Source: an uncultured Psychroserpens sp.
Lineage (GTDB): Bacteria > Bacteroidota > Bacteroidia > Flavobacteriales > Flavobacteriaceae
Reading direction: 5' to 3'
Assembly (NCBI GenBank): GCA_947489585.1
Contig: CANLEE010000002.1
Span: forward strand, 299,561-363,560
Length of the DNA stretch: 64,000 nucleotides
The notes beneath the pieces are model-generated. The model saw only the letters and a list, made by a program, of their open reading frames with translations. It was not told the DNA's origin and ran no database searches. A program made the position numbers and the translations under genes. Each line of letters opens with the position of its first letter. Position 1 is the stretch's first letter. Shown here one piece after another: positions 53,629 through 63,708 of the stretch.

Positions 53629-54627
53629 TTATATTTTGTGTTGTATAAATGGATAATCTTCTTGTTCGTAAACGGCATCGTACATGACGCTTTTTTCAGG
53701 GTATGGTGATTCTTCAGCAAATTTTTCACATTCAGAAACCAATGCTTTAACACGTTTATCTATTGCTTTAAGATCATCTTCAGTAGCATATTTCTTATCT
53801 AAGATAATATCTTTAACCTGAGTAATAGGATCTATTTTTTTATATTCTTCAACCTCATCTTTCGTTCTGTAATGTTGTGCATCAGACATTGAATGCCCTC
53901 TATAACGATAGGTTTTCAATTCTAAAAATGTTGGCCCTTCTCCTCGTCTTGCTCTACCAATGGCTTCATCAAATGCTTCTGCAACTTTTACTGGATTCAT
54001 ACCATCTACAGGTCCAGAAGGCATTTCATATCCCAATCCTAATTTCCATATATCGGTATGATTTGCTGTACGCTCAACAGATGTACCCATAGCATAGCCA
54101 TTGTTTTCACAAACAAAAACTACTGGCAACTTCCAAAGCATAGCTAAGTTAAACGTTTCATGAAGTGACCCTTGACGAGCTGCACCATCACCAAAACAAC
54201 ATAAAGTAACGCCATCGCTTCCATGATACTTATCACCAAAAGCAATTCCTGCTCCTAATGGAATCTGACCACCAACAATACCATGACCTCCATAAAAACG
54301 ATGTTCTTTTGAAAAAATATGCATAGAACCACCAAGACCTTGAGAAGTTCCTGTAGCTTTTCCATATAACTCTGCCATAACACGTTTAGGGTCAACACCC
54401 ATACCAATTGGTTGAACGTGATTTCTATACGCAGTAATCATTTTATCTTTTGTCAAATCCATGGCATGAAGCGCTCCTGCCAATACAGCTTCCTGACCAT
54501 TATACAAGTGAAGAAACCCTCTTACTTTTTGTTGGATATAAACTGCAGCAAGTTTATCTTCAAACTTCCTCCAGAAATACATGTCTTCATACCATTTAAG
54601 GTAAACTTCTTTCGTGATTTTTTGCAT
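53629..54627 (-). CDS. pdhA: Pyruvate dehydrogenase E1 alpha subunit
   Basis: A 332-residue protein with the E1-alpha pattern: GFLHLYNGQEAVLAGALHAM, GTSQGLGGSMHIFS, GGHGIVGGQIPLGAGIAF, and the thiamine-diphosphate motif GDGAARQGSLHETFNLAMLWKLPVVFVCENN (GDG at 146-148, NN at 175-176), then the phosphorylation-loop-like YRYRGHSMSDAQHYRTKDE. It decarboxylates pyruvate together with the beta subunit, encoded elsewhere. It is the first gene of the pdhA-pdhC operon, with an ~90-base gap to cdd. Confidence 0.95.
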   Translation of the reverse strand: MQKITKEVYLKWYEDMYFWRKFEDKLAAVYIQQKVRGFLHLYNGQEAVLAGALHAMDLTKDKMITAYRNHVQPIGMGVDPKRVMAELYGKATGTSQGLGGSMHIFSKEHRFYGGHGIVGGQIPLGAGIAFGDKYHGSDGVTLCCFGDGAARQGSLHETFNLAMLWKLPVVFVCENNGYAMGTSVERTANHTDIWKLGLGYEMPSGPVDGMNPVKVAEAFDEAIGRARRGEGPTFLELKTYRYRGHSMSDAQHYRTKDEVEEYKKIDPITQVKDIILDKKYATEDDLKAIDKRVKALVSECEKFAEESPYPEKSVMYDAVYEQEDYPFIQHKI

Positions 54628-54717
54628 TGGTAACGTTAATTATTTAAACGAATAACAAAAGTAACACTTTAGTTAGTAATGAAAAAACCGAAAAACGTAA
54701 AATTTATTACGAAATCG

Positions 54718-55200
54718 TTATAGAAAACTTCTATCGAAACCTAGAGGCAATAAATTAGCCAATGAAGCAGATTTAACAATCTTACCTGTTTCTCCCATAA
54801 AATAGATTTCAATAGGTGTGTCTTGTTTGACTTCATACTCAGCAATTGCTTGTCTACAGGCACCACATGGTGGAATTGGTGTTGTTGTAGGTTCTTTTTG
54901 TGAACCAGCAGTTAAAGCCATTTTTAAGATTTTGGCTTTAGGGAATTGTGATCCTGCATAATAAATGGCTGTACGTTCTGCACATAATCCAGATGGGTAT
55001 GATGCGTTTTCTTGATTGTTACCCGTAACAATCTCTCCATTATCTAATAAAATAGCTGCACCAACCAAAAAATTTGAATATGGTGCATAAGCATTACGTC
55101 TCGCTTCTATAGCTTTTTCCATAAGTGAGACAACATCTTTTGGTAATTCATTGAAATTATCAAATACGATTAATTGAGACTCAATTTTAACTTCCTTCAT
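54718..55200 (-). CDS. cdd: Cytidine deaminase
   Basis: A 160-residue protein with the zinc site CAERTAIYYAG (Cys73, Glu75) and PCGACRQAIAEY (Cys112, Cys115), and AYAPYSNFLVGAAILLDNGEIVTGNNQENASYPSG between substrate loops. It converts cytidine and deoxycytidine to uridine forms in pyrimidine salvage. It lies between porV (upstream, separated by a terminator) and pdhA. Confidence 0.95.
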   Translation of the reverse strand: MKEVKIESQLIVFDNFNELPKDVVSLMEKAIEARRNAYAPYSNFLVGAAILLDNGEIVTGNNQENASYPSGLCAERTAIYYAGSQFPKAKILKMALTAGSQKEPTTTPIPPCGACRQAIAEYEVKQDTPIEIYFMGETGKIVKSASLANLLPLGFDRSFL

Positions 55201-55219
55201 TACAAACTGTATTAGACAA

Positions 55220-55252
55220 AAAAACTATTGTTTTTGAGAAACAATAGTTTTT
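55220..55252 (-). terminator. Intrinsic terminator of the porU-porV unit
   Basis: A 14-bp stem (55220-55233 with 55239-55252). Read on the minus strand it ends in a T run, 20 bases past the porV stop. Confidence 0.8.
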
Positions 55253-55272
55253 AGTTTGAGTTATATTAACGA

Positions 55273-56502
55273 CTAATATTCATCATACGCTCCATCACCA
55301 AAATTGAAAGTCAGTGAAAAACGCAAGGTATTTTCTAATGGACTCTGAACTTTTGATGCTGAGAATAAATAAGACAAGTCGATATTTATCGTTGTATATT
55401 TAAATCCTGCTCCTAATGCAAAGAACTTTCTAGCTCCTTTTTCATCACTTTCGTTAAAGTAACCAGCTCTAAATGCAAATGATTCTTGATATAAGTATTC
55501 TGCTCCTAATGCCCAAGTAAATTCTTTTAATTCTTCACTAAAACCATCTGGTGCATCTCCAAAAGATTGAAATACGCCTGAAAGGAAACTAACATCATTA
55601 GATTTTCCTCCAGTGATAATTGTTGGTTCGCTTTCATCGATATCAGCAGTTGCAGGATCGTCAACTGTTTGCTCGCCATCGCCATCAGTATCAACAAAAC
55701 CGAATAATGGTGGTGTTGGCACTAAAAGTTTCGTAACCTCAGCAGTAACAGCTAATTTATTATAATCATCAAATATAAAATCAAAACCTCCACCAATTCT
55801 TAAATTTGTTGGTAAGAAATTTTCTCTTCCTCCATCGTCGTATTTAATCTTTGGACCTAGGTTTTGGATAGCAAAACCAAAACGCGTTCTACCGTTAAAA
55901 CTATTATAAGCTTCTTCTTCACTTTGATAAAATCCTGAAATATCAACACCAAATGAACCCGCTGCACTTGCATTTGCATCAACAGCTTGGATTCTTAAAT
56001 CTGAACGTAAGTATCTTAAAGCAACAGACATTGCAAATTGATCTGCTAAACGCAATGAGTAAGATGCATCGACAGTAAATTCGTTAGGTTTTTCAATTAA
56101 TGGCTCAGAAAATTCGTCTGGACGAATTTCAATTTCTCCTAAACCGAAGTATTTGAAACTAAATCCGAAAGAACTTCTGTCATCAATTCTATTAAAATAT
56201 GTTAAGTAAGCGATAGATATATCATTTACTAATTTACTTAAATAAGGTGTATAACTTACTGCAATACCAGATTTTGCTTCAGAGAATGTGTATTTGGCAG
56301 CATTCCATTGTTGTGCATACGCATCTACTGAAGTTGCAACTCCCATGTCTCCCATACCAGCTGCACGTGCATCTGGCGCAATAAGCATAAACGGAACACC
56401 AGTAGTAATTACCGTAGATTGATTGGGAAATGTTATAGTCTCTTGAGCATTTGATTTACTAAATACTGTAAGTGTAATAAGGGCTAAAATGTATCTTTTC
56501 AT
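55273..56502 (-). CDS. porV: Type IX secretion outer-membrane protein PorV
   Basis: The start is taken as the ATG giving MKRYILALITLTVFSKSNAQ; MNMKLH would be added by the ATG at 56520. The ~409-residue product is a beta-barrel of the PorV/LptO family: FPNQSTVITTGVPFMLIAPDARAAGMGDMGVAT at the N-terminus, AYAQQWNAAKYTFS, alternating aromatic strands, and a C-terminal YLFSASKVQSPLENTLRFSLTFNF. PorV shuttles T9SS cargo from the SprA translocon to the PorU attachment complex. It follows porU on the same strand with 48-65 bases between, a standard flavobacterial arrangement. Confidence 0.93.
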   Translation of the reverse strand: MKRYILALITLTVFSKSNAQETITFPNQSTVITTGVPFMLIAPDARAAGMGDMGVATSVDAYAQQWNAAKYTFSEAKSGIAVSYTPYLSKLVNDISIAYLTYFNRIDDRSSFGFSFKYFGLGEIEIRPDEFSEPLIEKPNEFTVDASYSLRLADQFAMSVALRYLRSDLRIQAVDANASAAGSFGVDISGFYQSEEEAYNSFNGRTRFGFAIQNLGPKIKYDDGGRENFLPTNLRIGGGFDFIFDDYNKLAVTAEVTKLLVPTPPLFGFVDTDGDGEQTVDDPATADIDESEPTIITGGKSNDVSFLSGVFQSFGDAPDGFSEELKEFTWALGAEYLYQESFAFRAGYFNESDEKGARKFFALGAGFKYTTINIDLSYLFSASKVQSPLENTLRFSLTFNFGDGAYDEY

Positions 56503-56567
56503 ATGTAATTTCATGTTCATATCGATGTATTTCTACGCTCAATATATTAAGCAAATATAATTTTTTA

Positions 56568-59500
56568 TTATAGTATGACAAGTTTTTCGATTTTTTCGAC
56601 TTGTTTATTTAAGCGATCAGACCGGACTTTTAGTTTATAAATGTAAACCCCTTTGCCAATTTTATCTCCAAAATCGTCTCTACCATCCCATACAATATCT
56701 TTAGAAAGGGAACTCGTAATTTTACTTCCTCCAGCTGTTTGGCCATTTAGGGTTCTGACCAATTTTCCTGACACTGTAAATACCTGTACTGAAACGTCTA
56801 AAACATCAGAACTATTGTGATTAAACCAAAATTCAGTATAATCAATGAATGGATTTGGATAATTTAACACATTAGTAATCACTAATTCTTCATCTTTATC
56901 TCTTACTAGGAATTCTATTTCAGCAGTGGAAGAATTATTATATACGTCCCAAGCTTTTAGGGTTAAAGTATGCAAACCTGTTTCTAAATCTCTAAAAAGA
57001 TAACTCAACTTTCCATTTTGGTAATCGTCAACATTCGCTTCATAATAATCATTAAGCACAAATGGATTGGTTTCGTCCCCATCTAGTATGGCAACAATAT
57101 CGTGACCTATACCACTTGCAGTATTGATCCCATTATCATCTTGGAGTTTTGCTAATAAGGTTGGTTGCTCATTTGTTATTCCTCCAGACACAAAATTTTC
57201 ATCATTCATAAATAGGTTAATCACTGGCCCAATGTTATCCTCTTCAGCATTTTCATTAATTCCACCTATTTGAATATCAAAGCTATGTCCTGACTTATCA
57301 TCTAATATATTATCTTGTTTAGAGTAAAAGCCCACTTTACCTTGTCCTACTGGAATACCAATATCCCTTGGTACAACGAATTCAAAATCAAATTTACCAT
57401 TAGTTACTGTTGCTTGCCCTCTAAATATAGTTTCTCCAAGAGTTTTGAAATCTAAAATAACTTCATCTCCATTATCATTACCAAGAGTTTGTCTATCAAT
57501 TTCTTTATCAAAAACAGTAGCGGTCACTATCCCATTATAGTTGGATAAAAAATTTCCTGCTGTATCATATACTTCTCCAGACATTTTCACCCTATCTAAT
57601 GCTTTAAGTGGTTCCGTTTGTTGATCAACATCTACATCATTCACCTGAGTTAATCTTACTTCAGGTCTAGCAATAGCTAATTTCATAGCTGGATCTCCAA
57701 TATAAAAAACTAGTGATCTCTGAGAATTACCGACCAAGGCTGGATCATTTTTTGTTAATCTTAATGCTTCTGCTGCACTAGGATATTCATTTGAACCATA
57801 ACTAAATAAATATTGCTCCAAAATCACATTATAACCTACACCAGAAGTCACAAATATTTGTCTTGTGGTTGTAATCAAACCAATGGACCCTCCTTCTTTA
57901 TTCCAATAGGTAAACTCACCTGCTGTTGGGCGTTGAGGATTATCAAACTTCGTATACTCACAAGTTATAGTAATAAACACATTAAATTTACACACATTTC
58001 GAATCTCTTGTGCGTCTATTTTAGTGAAAATACGTTCTGCCGCTAATCCATCTTCACCGCCATGTCCAAAATAATTTACAACTATAGCTCCAACTTCTAT
58101 GGCATCTTTTATAGCTTTATTAACAGCAGGATAACGCTCACCACTGGCAGTAGATTCTTGTTGAAAGGCATCTGAATGAATTTTAATGGCATTAATAAAT
58201 GGTTTTTCAGTTGAAATCTCATTAGCGATCTCATCTGTAGTATTTTGTAATATAAACTCCCAATTTGCATTATTAACATCATCAGAAATAGTGACAATAT
58301 TATTCCTCCAACTACCAAAAGCTTCCTCTGCATAATAGCCTTCAACTTTGTCCACCATTTCTTTTGCTCTCTGAGGTGTATCTACAATCATTCTTCCTAC
58401 AGCTATATCTAATCGATCTCCAGAATTCACATTACCCTCATTTTCATCCATCATTCCATAGAAATCATCAGAAATAAATGATGATGTTAAACTGAAACTT
58501 TGCTTAGAGTTCCAAATTGGTACTATATTAGTATTGTTAGAAATTCTGTCTTTATAATCATAAGAAGCATCACCAAAAAGGCATACATATTTTATTCGTC
58601 TAGAAGGACTACTGGCATTATCATAGACATACTTAATCATATTTCTGATTGCTGAAACATCTTGATTACCTGAACTAAATTCAGTATAGATTTCATCTAA
58701 TGTTATTACTTTCACATTTAGATTGTTCTCATCTCTATTGATTTGAGCTAATCTTTCGGCTTGAGACAAATAATCATTTCTTGCAACAATGATATAGTCT
58801 ATATCTTGAAACTCCCCTTGACTATTTAAAAAAATTGTGCCTTTGATGTTTTGATTACTAACACTTGTATTGGCATCTCTAGATGGTTGATAGTAATCTA
58901 AGCTTGTAACAGTTAAATACGTTTTACTCACGCCAGCTACATCTTTAAAATTCAAAGTTTGACTTTGATCAGTATTAACTACAGATTTTACATTATATTT
59001 ATCAGTAATATCCCAAACTTCCTGTATGTTCACAGCATTATCAATGGCATATTCTGCAATACCTGGATTTAATGCAACGTCATTATTCTTAAATCGAAGC
59101 TGAGTACCTTCAAACCTTAAACCTCTAGTGGCTTCAATTGATATATAATCTAAATAACCAGTAGATGAAGGGTTGCCATTATTATTATAAATTAAATCAA
59201 ATGTTACATCTGGCGATGTTAAATTGACCGATCCATCAAAAATATTACCTGATGCCAGTATTGGGTCATCAATCCCAGTGAAATTAAGCGTGCTTATTAA
59301 ATTGCCATTTAAAACCACCTGCATATTAGTACTAGAACTCTCACTTACTGCTCCTGTAAGAACTTTAACTCTTACTGGTTCTTCTGTAACTATATTAGGA
59401 AGGCTAAATGTAAAACTTCTCTCATTTTCAATATCAAAGCGTTCGCCAAACCATCGTCTCCCAATTTTTGCCAAATTATTTTCATCAACTTCATGAAATT

Positions 59501-60404
59501 GATAATCATGAAATGTATTGACTTCGATGGTAACATCATCTTCCGGTTGATTTAAAGCTGTAATACGTTTACCAAAATTCGCACTAGTATTTATAAAATA
59601 ATACGACTTATCTGAATACAAATTAATATTGGTATCACTTTCTTCATTATATCCCGTAGGTCCTTCAGCATAAAACAAAATATAATCCTGATCATTAAAA
59701 ACACCATCTTCTTCTCCAACAAATCGCACTGCATTTTCAGTTAAATCTAAAGGATAAAATTCACTATTGATTAATGGTAACATTGCGCCTCCATTACCAA
59801 ACACCTTGATTGTTCTCGGGTCAACGTTGGTATTAACACCTAATGCATTTAAAAAACTCTTGCTTAGTCTAAAAACTCCAGATTTATCGACATAAAATTT
59901 ATGCCAACTTCCAGTACTTAATACAGAATTGGTTATCTCATTAGTAGTTCGTGAATTTCTATTAAGTGCACCTCCATATTGATAATTAACTGTGAAATCA
60001 GTAATTTTTTTATAAACACCTCTATCATTTATTATTGGTGTTACTTCTATATATGCATGTATTTTATCTCTGTCGATAGCATTTTTAAGAACAACCTGTG
60101 GGGCATTTGGTATTGTTGATAATGGCAAATCTTTTAAGTCAGAAACATTTATAGTTTGATACACTATTTGGCTCAACGTTACAGAATCTTCGTTTAGATA
60201 TGAAGACTCTTCCCATTGCGCATAAAACTTAAGACCTGTATCACGTAAAAAACTAAAATGCTTTATATCAAAACTTGGAACTTCAATTCTTGAAGTTTCA
60301 GTTTCTAAAACTTTAGCCTCTTTCCAAGAGATACTAAATTGCTTTTGTTGAGAATAGCTAAAAAATGAAATTATAATTAATGGAAATAGTAAATATTTTT
60401 TCAT
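56568..60404 (-). CDS. porU: Type IX secretion sortase PorU (C25-like cysteine peptidase)
   Basis: A 1278-residue protein with signal peptide LLFPLIIISFFSYSQ. A long N-terminal region precedes the C25-family peptidase domain, in which YFGHGGEDG (His781) and ITITCEYTKF (Cys815) are the catalytic pair. Ig-like and beta domains follow, ending in a FlgD-like fold (LVRTLNGQTAGG, VWDGRDDFGDKIGKGVYIYKLKV). PorU removes the C-terminal sorting domain of T9SS cargo and joins the cargo to surface glycan. It is the first gene of the porU-porV unit and is divergent from gldJ. Confidence 0.95.
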   Translation of the reverse strand: MKKYLLFPLIIISFFSYSQQKQFSISWKEAKVLETETSRIEVPSFDIKHFSFLRDTGLKFYAQWEESSYLNEDSVTLSQIVYQTINVSDLKDLPLSTIPNAPQVVLKNAIDRDKIHAYIEVTPIINDRGVYKKITDFTVNYQYGGALNRNSRTTNEITNSVLSTGSWHKFYVDKSGVFRLSKSFLNALGVNTNVDPRTIKVFGNGGAMLPLINSEFYPLDLTENAVRFVGEEDGVFNDQDYILFYAEGPTGYNEESDTNINLYSDKSYYFINTSANFGKRITALNQPEDDVTIEVNTFHDYQFHEVDENNLAKIGRRWFGERFDIENERSFTFSLPNIVTEEPVRVKVLTGAVSESSSTNMQVVLNGNLISTLNFTGIDDPILASGNIFDGSVNLTSPDVTFDLIYNNNGNPSSTGYLDYISIEATRGLRFEGTQLRFKNNDVALNPGIAEYAIDNAVNIQEVWDITDKYNVKSVVNTDQSQTLNFKDVAGVSKTYLTVTSLDYYQPSRDANTSVSNQNIKGTIFLNSQGEFQDIDYIIVARNDYLSQAERLAQINRDENNLNVKVITLDEIYTEFSSGNQDVSAIRNMIKYVYDNASSPSRRIKYVCLFGDASYDYKDRISNNTNIVPIWNSKQSFSLTSSFISDDFYGMMDENEGNVNSGDRLDIAVGRMIVDTPQRAKEMVDKVEGYYAEEAFGSWRNNIVTISDDVNNANWEFILQNTTDEIANEISTEKPFINAIKIHSDAFQQESTASGERYPAVNKAIKDAIEVGAIVVNYFGHGGEDGLAAERIFTKIDAQEIRNVCKFNVFITITCEYTKFDNPQRPTAGEFTYWNKEGGSIGLITTTRQIFVTSGVGYNVILEQYLFSYGSNEYPSAAEALRLTKNDPALVGNSQRSLVFYIGDPAMKLAIARPEVRLTQVNDVDVDQQTEPLKALDRVKMSGEVYDTAGNFLSNYNGIVTATVFDKEIDRQTLGNDNGDEVILDFKTLGETIFRGQATVTNGKFDFEFVVPRDIGIPVGQGKVGFYSKQDNILDDKSGHSFDIQIGGINENAEEDNIGPVINLFMNDENFVSGGITNEQPTLLAKLQDDNGINTASGIGHDIVAILDGDETNPFVLNDYYEANVDDYQNGKLSYLFRDLETGLHTLTLKAWDVYNNSSTAEIEFLVRDKDEELVITNVLNYPNPFIDYTEFWFNHNSSDVLDVSVQVFTVSGKLVRTLNGQTAGGSKITSSLSKDIVWDGRDDFGDKIGKGVYIYKLKVRSDRLNKQVEKIEKLVIL

Positions 60405-60592
60405 AGTAAATTAACGTCTATAAACTCACGATATTATAGAGTTTCAATTTTTTATTCAAAATTACAACAATAATTGATTTAATCAATCGTTATTAAAGAC
60501 AAAATACATCGGTAAACTGACCAAAAATCCGTTATTGTGTACAAAAAAGAGGATGAAATGCAACTTTTTTTGCATGATTTTAGTTAAAAATG

Positions 60593-60621
60593 TTGTTAGT
60601 TTACCTTTAATTACTATATTG
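60593..60621 (+). promoter_or_regulatory. Promoter of gldJ
   Basis: TTG (60593-60595), exactly 19 bases, then TATATTG (60615-60621), which fits the Bacteroidota TTG-N19-TAnnTTTG consensus with one mismatch. The start codon of gldJ follows 35 bases later. The opposite strand of this 251-base gap must carry the porU promoter, which I could not place. Confidence 0.55.
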
Positions 60622-60655
60622 CGTCTCTAAAATTAAACTAGCTTACTTAAAAAGT

Positions 60656-62338
60656 ATGGATATGAAAAACGTCTTAAATCTAAGGATTCTATTAGCCCTA
60701 GTAGTATCTTTAACAATTGTTAGTTGTAGTAGGAACTCTTCAGATAAGAATACTTCTAGAGCTACAGGATGGAAAATCAACGATAAAAATGGTGGTTTTC
60801 AATACAATGACAAATTCCAAGAACAAGAAACCGGTCCAGGTTTAGTCTTTATTGAAGGTGGCACTTTCACAATGGGAAAAGTTCAGGATGATGTTATGCA
60901 TGATTGGAACAATTCACCAAATCAACAACACATTCAGTCCTTTTATATGGATGAAAGTGAAGTTACTAATAAAATGTATACAGAGTATCTGGATTGGATA
61001 AAAAGAACATATCCACCAGAAGAAGAAAACTACAGATTAATATACGAAGGAGCTCTTCCAGATACATTAGTATGGAGAAATCGCTTAGGTTATGCAGAAA
61101 TGATGACCGAAAACTATTTACGTCATCCTGGTTATGGAGAGTATCCTGTTGTAGGAGTCAGTTGGATTCAAGCTGTAGAATTTGCTAACTGGAGAACAGA
61201 TAGAGTTGCTGAAATGGATTTACAAGATGCAGGTTATCTTGAAAGGGATTCTCACTTAGGTTCAGCTGCTGAAAGTAATTTTAATGTTGACACCTATATT
61301 AATGCTCCAACACAAACTTATGGAGGTAATGATTCAATTATTAATCCAGAAAAATCAAGACGTAGAGTTCAAGTAAGTGCAGCTGGTGATACAATCAACC
61401 AATACGCAAGAAGAGAATCTGGTATCATTTCTCCTGATTACAGACTTCCTACTGAAGCTGAATGGGAATATGCAGCACTTGGCTTAAGTGAATTAAGAAG
61501 CTTTAATGTTTATAGAGGGCGTAAAAAATACCCATGGGATGGGCAATACACACGTTCTGGTAAAAGAACTACTAGAGGCGATCAATTAGCTAACTTTAAA
61601 CAAGGTAAAGGTGATTATGGTGGAATTGCTGGATGGTCTGATGATGGTGCTGATATTACTGCTGAAGTGATGTCATACGAACCAAATGATTATGGCCTTT
61701 ATGATATGGCAGGAAATGTTGCCGAATGGGTTGCCGATGTTTATAGACCAATAGTTGATGATGAATTCAACGACTTTAACTACTATAGAGGTAACGTTTA
61801 TACTAAAAATGCAATTAACGAAGATGGTACTGTTAAGATTGTAACTCCAGATGAAATTGTATATGATACATTAAGTAACGGACAAATTGTTGCTAGAAAT
61901 TTACCTGGCGAAATTTTACAAGTAGGTGTTGATGAAAATGAAACCTATTTAAGAACTAACTTTGATAAGAGTGACAACAGAAACTTTAGAGATGGTGATG
62001 TAAGATCTTCGCGTCAATATGCTGACAGCTTTGATGAAGATGGTGCTACTACCGATGAAAGCAATACTCGTAAGATGTATAACTCTCCTAGACATAATGT
62101 AGAAAAAGATTCTACAGGTACTATGTTAAAAGAATATGATTCATCAAACGATAGAACATCTTTAATTAATGATGAAGTTAGAGTTTATAAAGGTGGTTCT
62201 TGGAGAGATAGAGCGTATTGGATTGACCCAGCGCAACGTAGATATTTCCCACAAGATATGGCAACAGACTATATTGGGTTTAGATGTGCAATGTCTAGAG
62301 TTGGTTCTAAATCTCAAGGAAAGAAGAAAAGAAACTAA
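60656..62338 (+). CDS. gldJ: Gliding motility / T9SS lipoprotein GldJ
   Basis: A 560-residue lipoprotein (signal LRILLALVVSLTIVSCSRN, lipid Cys near residue 24) with a formylglycine-generating-enzyme-like (SUMF1) fold: PGLVFIEGGTFTMG, YMDESEVTNKMYTEYL, VGVSWIQAVEFANWRTDR, LPTEAEWEYAALG, YDMAGNVAEWVADVYRP and GGSWRDRAYWIDPAQRRYF. The catalytic cysteines of true sulfatase-modifying enzymes are not evident, as in other GldJ and GldK proteins, so a structural role is expected. GldJ stabilises GldK and is needed for gliding and type IX secretion. It is divergent from porU and followed by murF. Confidence 0.93.
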   Translation: MDMKNVLNLRILLALVVSLTIVSCSRNSSDKNTSRATGWKINDKNGGFQYNDKFQEQETGPGLVFIEGGTFTMGKVQDDVMHDWNNSPNQQHIQSFYMDESEVTNKMYTEYLDWIKRTYPPEEENYRLIYEGALPDTLVWRNRLGYAEMMTENYLRHPGYGEYPVVGVSWIQAVEFANWRTDRVAEMDLQDAGYLERDSHLGSAAESNFNVDTYINAPTQTYGGNDSIINPEKSRRRVQVSAAGDTINQYARRESGIISPDYRLPTEAEWEYAALGLSELRSFNVYRGRKKYPWDGQYTRSGKRTTRGDQLANFKQGKGDYGGIAGWSDDGADITAEVMSYEPNDYGLYDMAGNVAEWVADVYRPIVDDEFNDFNYYRGNVYTKNAINEDGTVKIVTPDEIVYDTLSNGQIVARNLPGEILQVGVDENETYLRTNFDKSDNRNFRDGDVRSSRQYADSFDEDGATTDESNTRKMYNSPRHNVEKDSTGTMLKEYDSSNDRTSLINDEVRVYKGGSWRDRAYWIDPAQRRYFPQDMATDYIGFRCAMSRVGSKSQGKKKRN

Positions 62339-62362
62339 ATAGTGTTTTTTTAAATATAAATT

Positions 62363-62395
62363 AAAGTCCTAGTCGTAATGATTAGGACTTTTTTA
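62363..62395 (+). terminator. Intrinsic terminator of gldJ
   Basis: A 9-bp stem (62363-62371 with 62383-62391), extendable with a G-U pair and A-T pair, and a T run. murF begins 14 bases beyond. Confidence 0.8.
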
Positions 62396-62408
62396 TTACA
62401 TTTATTTT

Positions 62409-63674
62409 ATGACAATAAAAACAATCTATCAACACTTTTTAAAGTGCAGTACAATTTGTACAGACACTCGAAAAATAACTAAACACTGTATGTTTTTTGC
62501 ACTTAAAGGTGAAAATTTTAATGGAAACACCTTTGCTAAAAATGCTTTAGAACAAGGTGCTTCATTTGCTGTTATAGATGAAGAAGTGTATCAAATTAAT
62601 GAACAGTATATATTGGTAGATAATGTTTTAAAAACATTACAAGCTTTAGCAACGTTTCATCGCAAATCTCTAAATATCCCTATTATCGCACTTACCGGCA
62701 GTAATGGAAAAACAACTACAAAAGAACTTATAAATATAGTGCTCTCTAAAACGTATAATACGTCTGCCACTATAGGAAATTTAAACAACCATATAGGTGT
62801 TCCGTTGACCCTTTTGAGTATGACTAATGCTACCGAAATTGGCATCGTAGAGATGGGAGCCAATCATCAAAAAGAGATTGCGTTTCTTACTAATATTGCT
62901 TTACCCGATTATGGATTGATTACAAACTTCGGAAAAGCACATCTAGAAGGTTTTGGAGGCCTAGAAGGTGTTATTAAAGGAAAATCTGAAATGTATACAC
63001 ATTTAAAAACCCATAATAAAACAATTTTTGTAAACGAAAATGATCAACTACAAATCAAACAAGCTGGAGGTTTTGATAATATTGTTCATTTTGGTTCCCA
63101 AATGAATCTATTAAAATCTCAACCTTATGTGAATTTAAGATTTAAAGATCAAACTATTCAAACACATCTTACAGGGGCATACAATTTCAACAATATTTGT
63201 ATAGCTATAGCCATTGGTCAATACTTTAAAGTTTCAGATGGCCAGATCATAAATGCTATTGAAAGCTATATCCCAAACAATAATCGCTCTCAAATTATAG
63301 ATAAAAACGGGCATCATATTATATTAGATGCCTACAATGCTAATCCAACAAGTATGTATGCTGCATTATCAAATTTTAATCAGCTAAATAATTCTAATAA
63401 AACTGCTATTTTAGGAGACATGTTCGAATTAGGAGAAGATGCAAAGTCAGAGCATCAAGCTATTGCTAATTACGTAAATGATTTAAGTTTAGATCAGATT
63501 ATTCTAGTTGGTGAAAATTTTTATAACACTAAAACAAAACATCCAGACATTTTATATTTCAATTCATTTTTAGATTTAAAAAATGCGTTTGATATTTTCA
63601 AATTTAAAAATACTATGTTTTTAATCAAAGGGTCTAGGGGAATGGCCTTAGAACGTGTTTTGGATTTGTTGTGA
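62409..63674 (+). CDS. murF: UDP-N-acetylmuramoyl-tripeptide--D-alanyl-D-alanine ligase MurF
   Basis: A 421-residue Mur ligase: N-terminal substrate domain with DTRKITKHCMFFALKGENFNGNTFAKNALEQGA, ATP site TGSNGKTTTKEL (96-107), EMGANHQKEIAFLTNIALPDYGLITNFGKAHLEGFGG, and the C-terminal LDAYNANPTSMYAALSNF. It adds D-Ala-D-Ala to UDP-MurNAc-tripeptide in peptidoglycan synthesis. Here it follows gldJ, a fixed neighbour in flavobacteria; mur genes of the dcw cluster are not nearby. Confidence 0.95.
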   Translation: MTIKTIYQHFLKCSTICTDTRKITKHCMFFALKGENFNGNTFAKNALEQGASFAVIDEEVYQINEQYILVDNVLKTLQALATFHRKSLNIPIIALTGSNGKTTTKELINIVLSKTYNTSATIGNLNNHIGVPLTLLSMTNATEIGIVEMGANHQKEIAFLTNIALPDYGLITNFGKAHLEGFGGLEGVIKGKSEMYTHLKTHNKTIFVNENDQLQIKQAGGFDNIVHFGSQMNLLKSQPYVNLRFKDQTIQTHLTGAYNFNNICIAIAIGQYFKVSDGQIINAIESYIPNNNRSQIIDKNGHHIILDAYNANPTSMYAALSNFNQLNNSNKTAILGDMFELGEDAKSEHQAIANYVNDLSLDQIILVGENFYNTKTKHPDILYFNSFLDLKNAFDIFKFKNTMFLIKGSRGMALERVLDLL

Positions 63675-63708
63675 ATATCTCATGATGTCCTGTTCAAATA
63701 GTATTTAA

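Noticed and set aside
60656..62338. Active formylglycine-generating enzyme
   Set aside because: The SUMF1-like fold is clear, but the length, lipoprotein signal and porU neighbourhood identify GldJ, and the catalytic cysteines are not evident.
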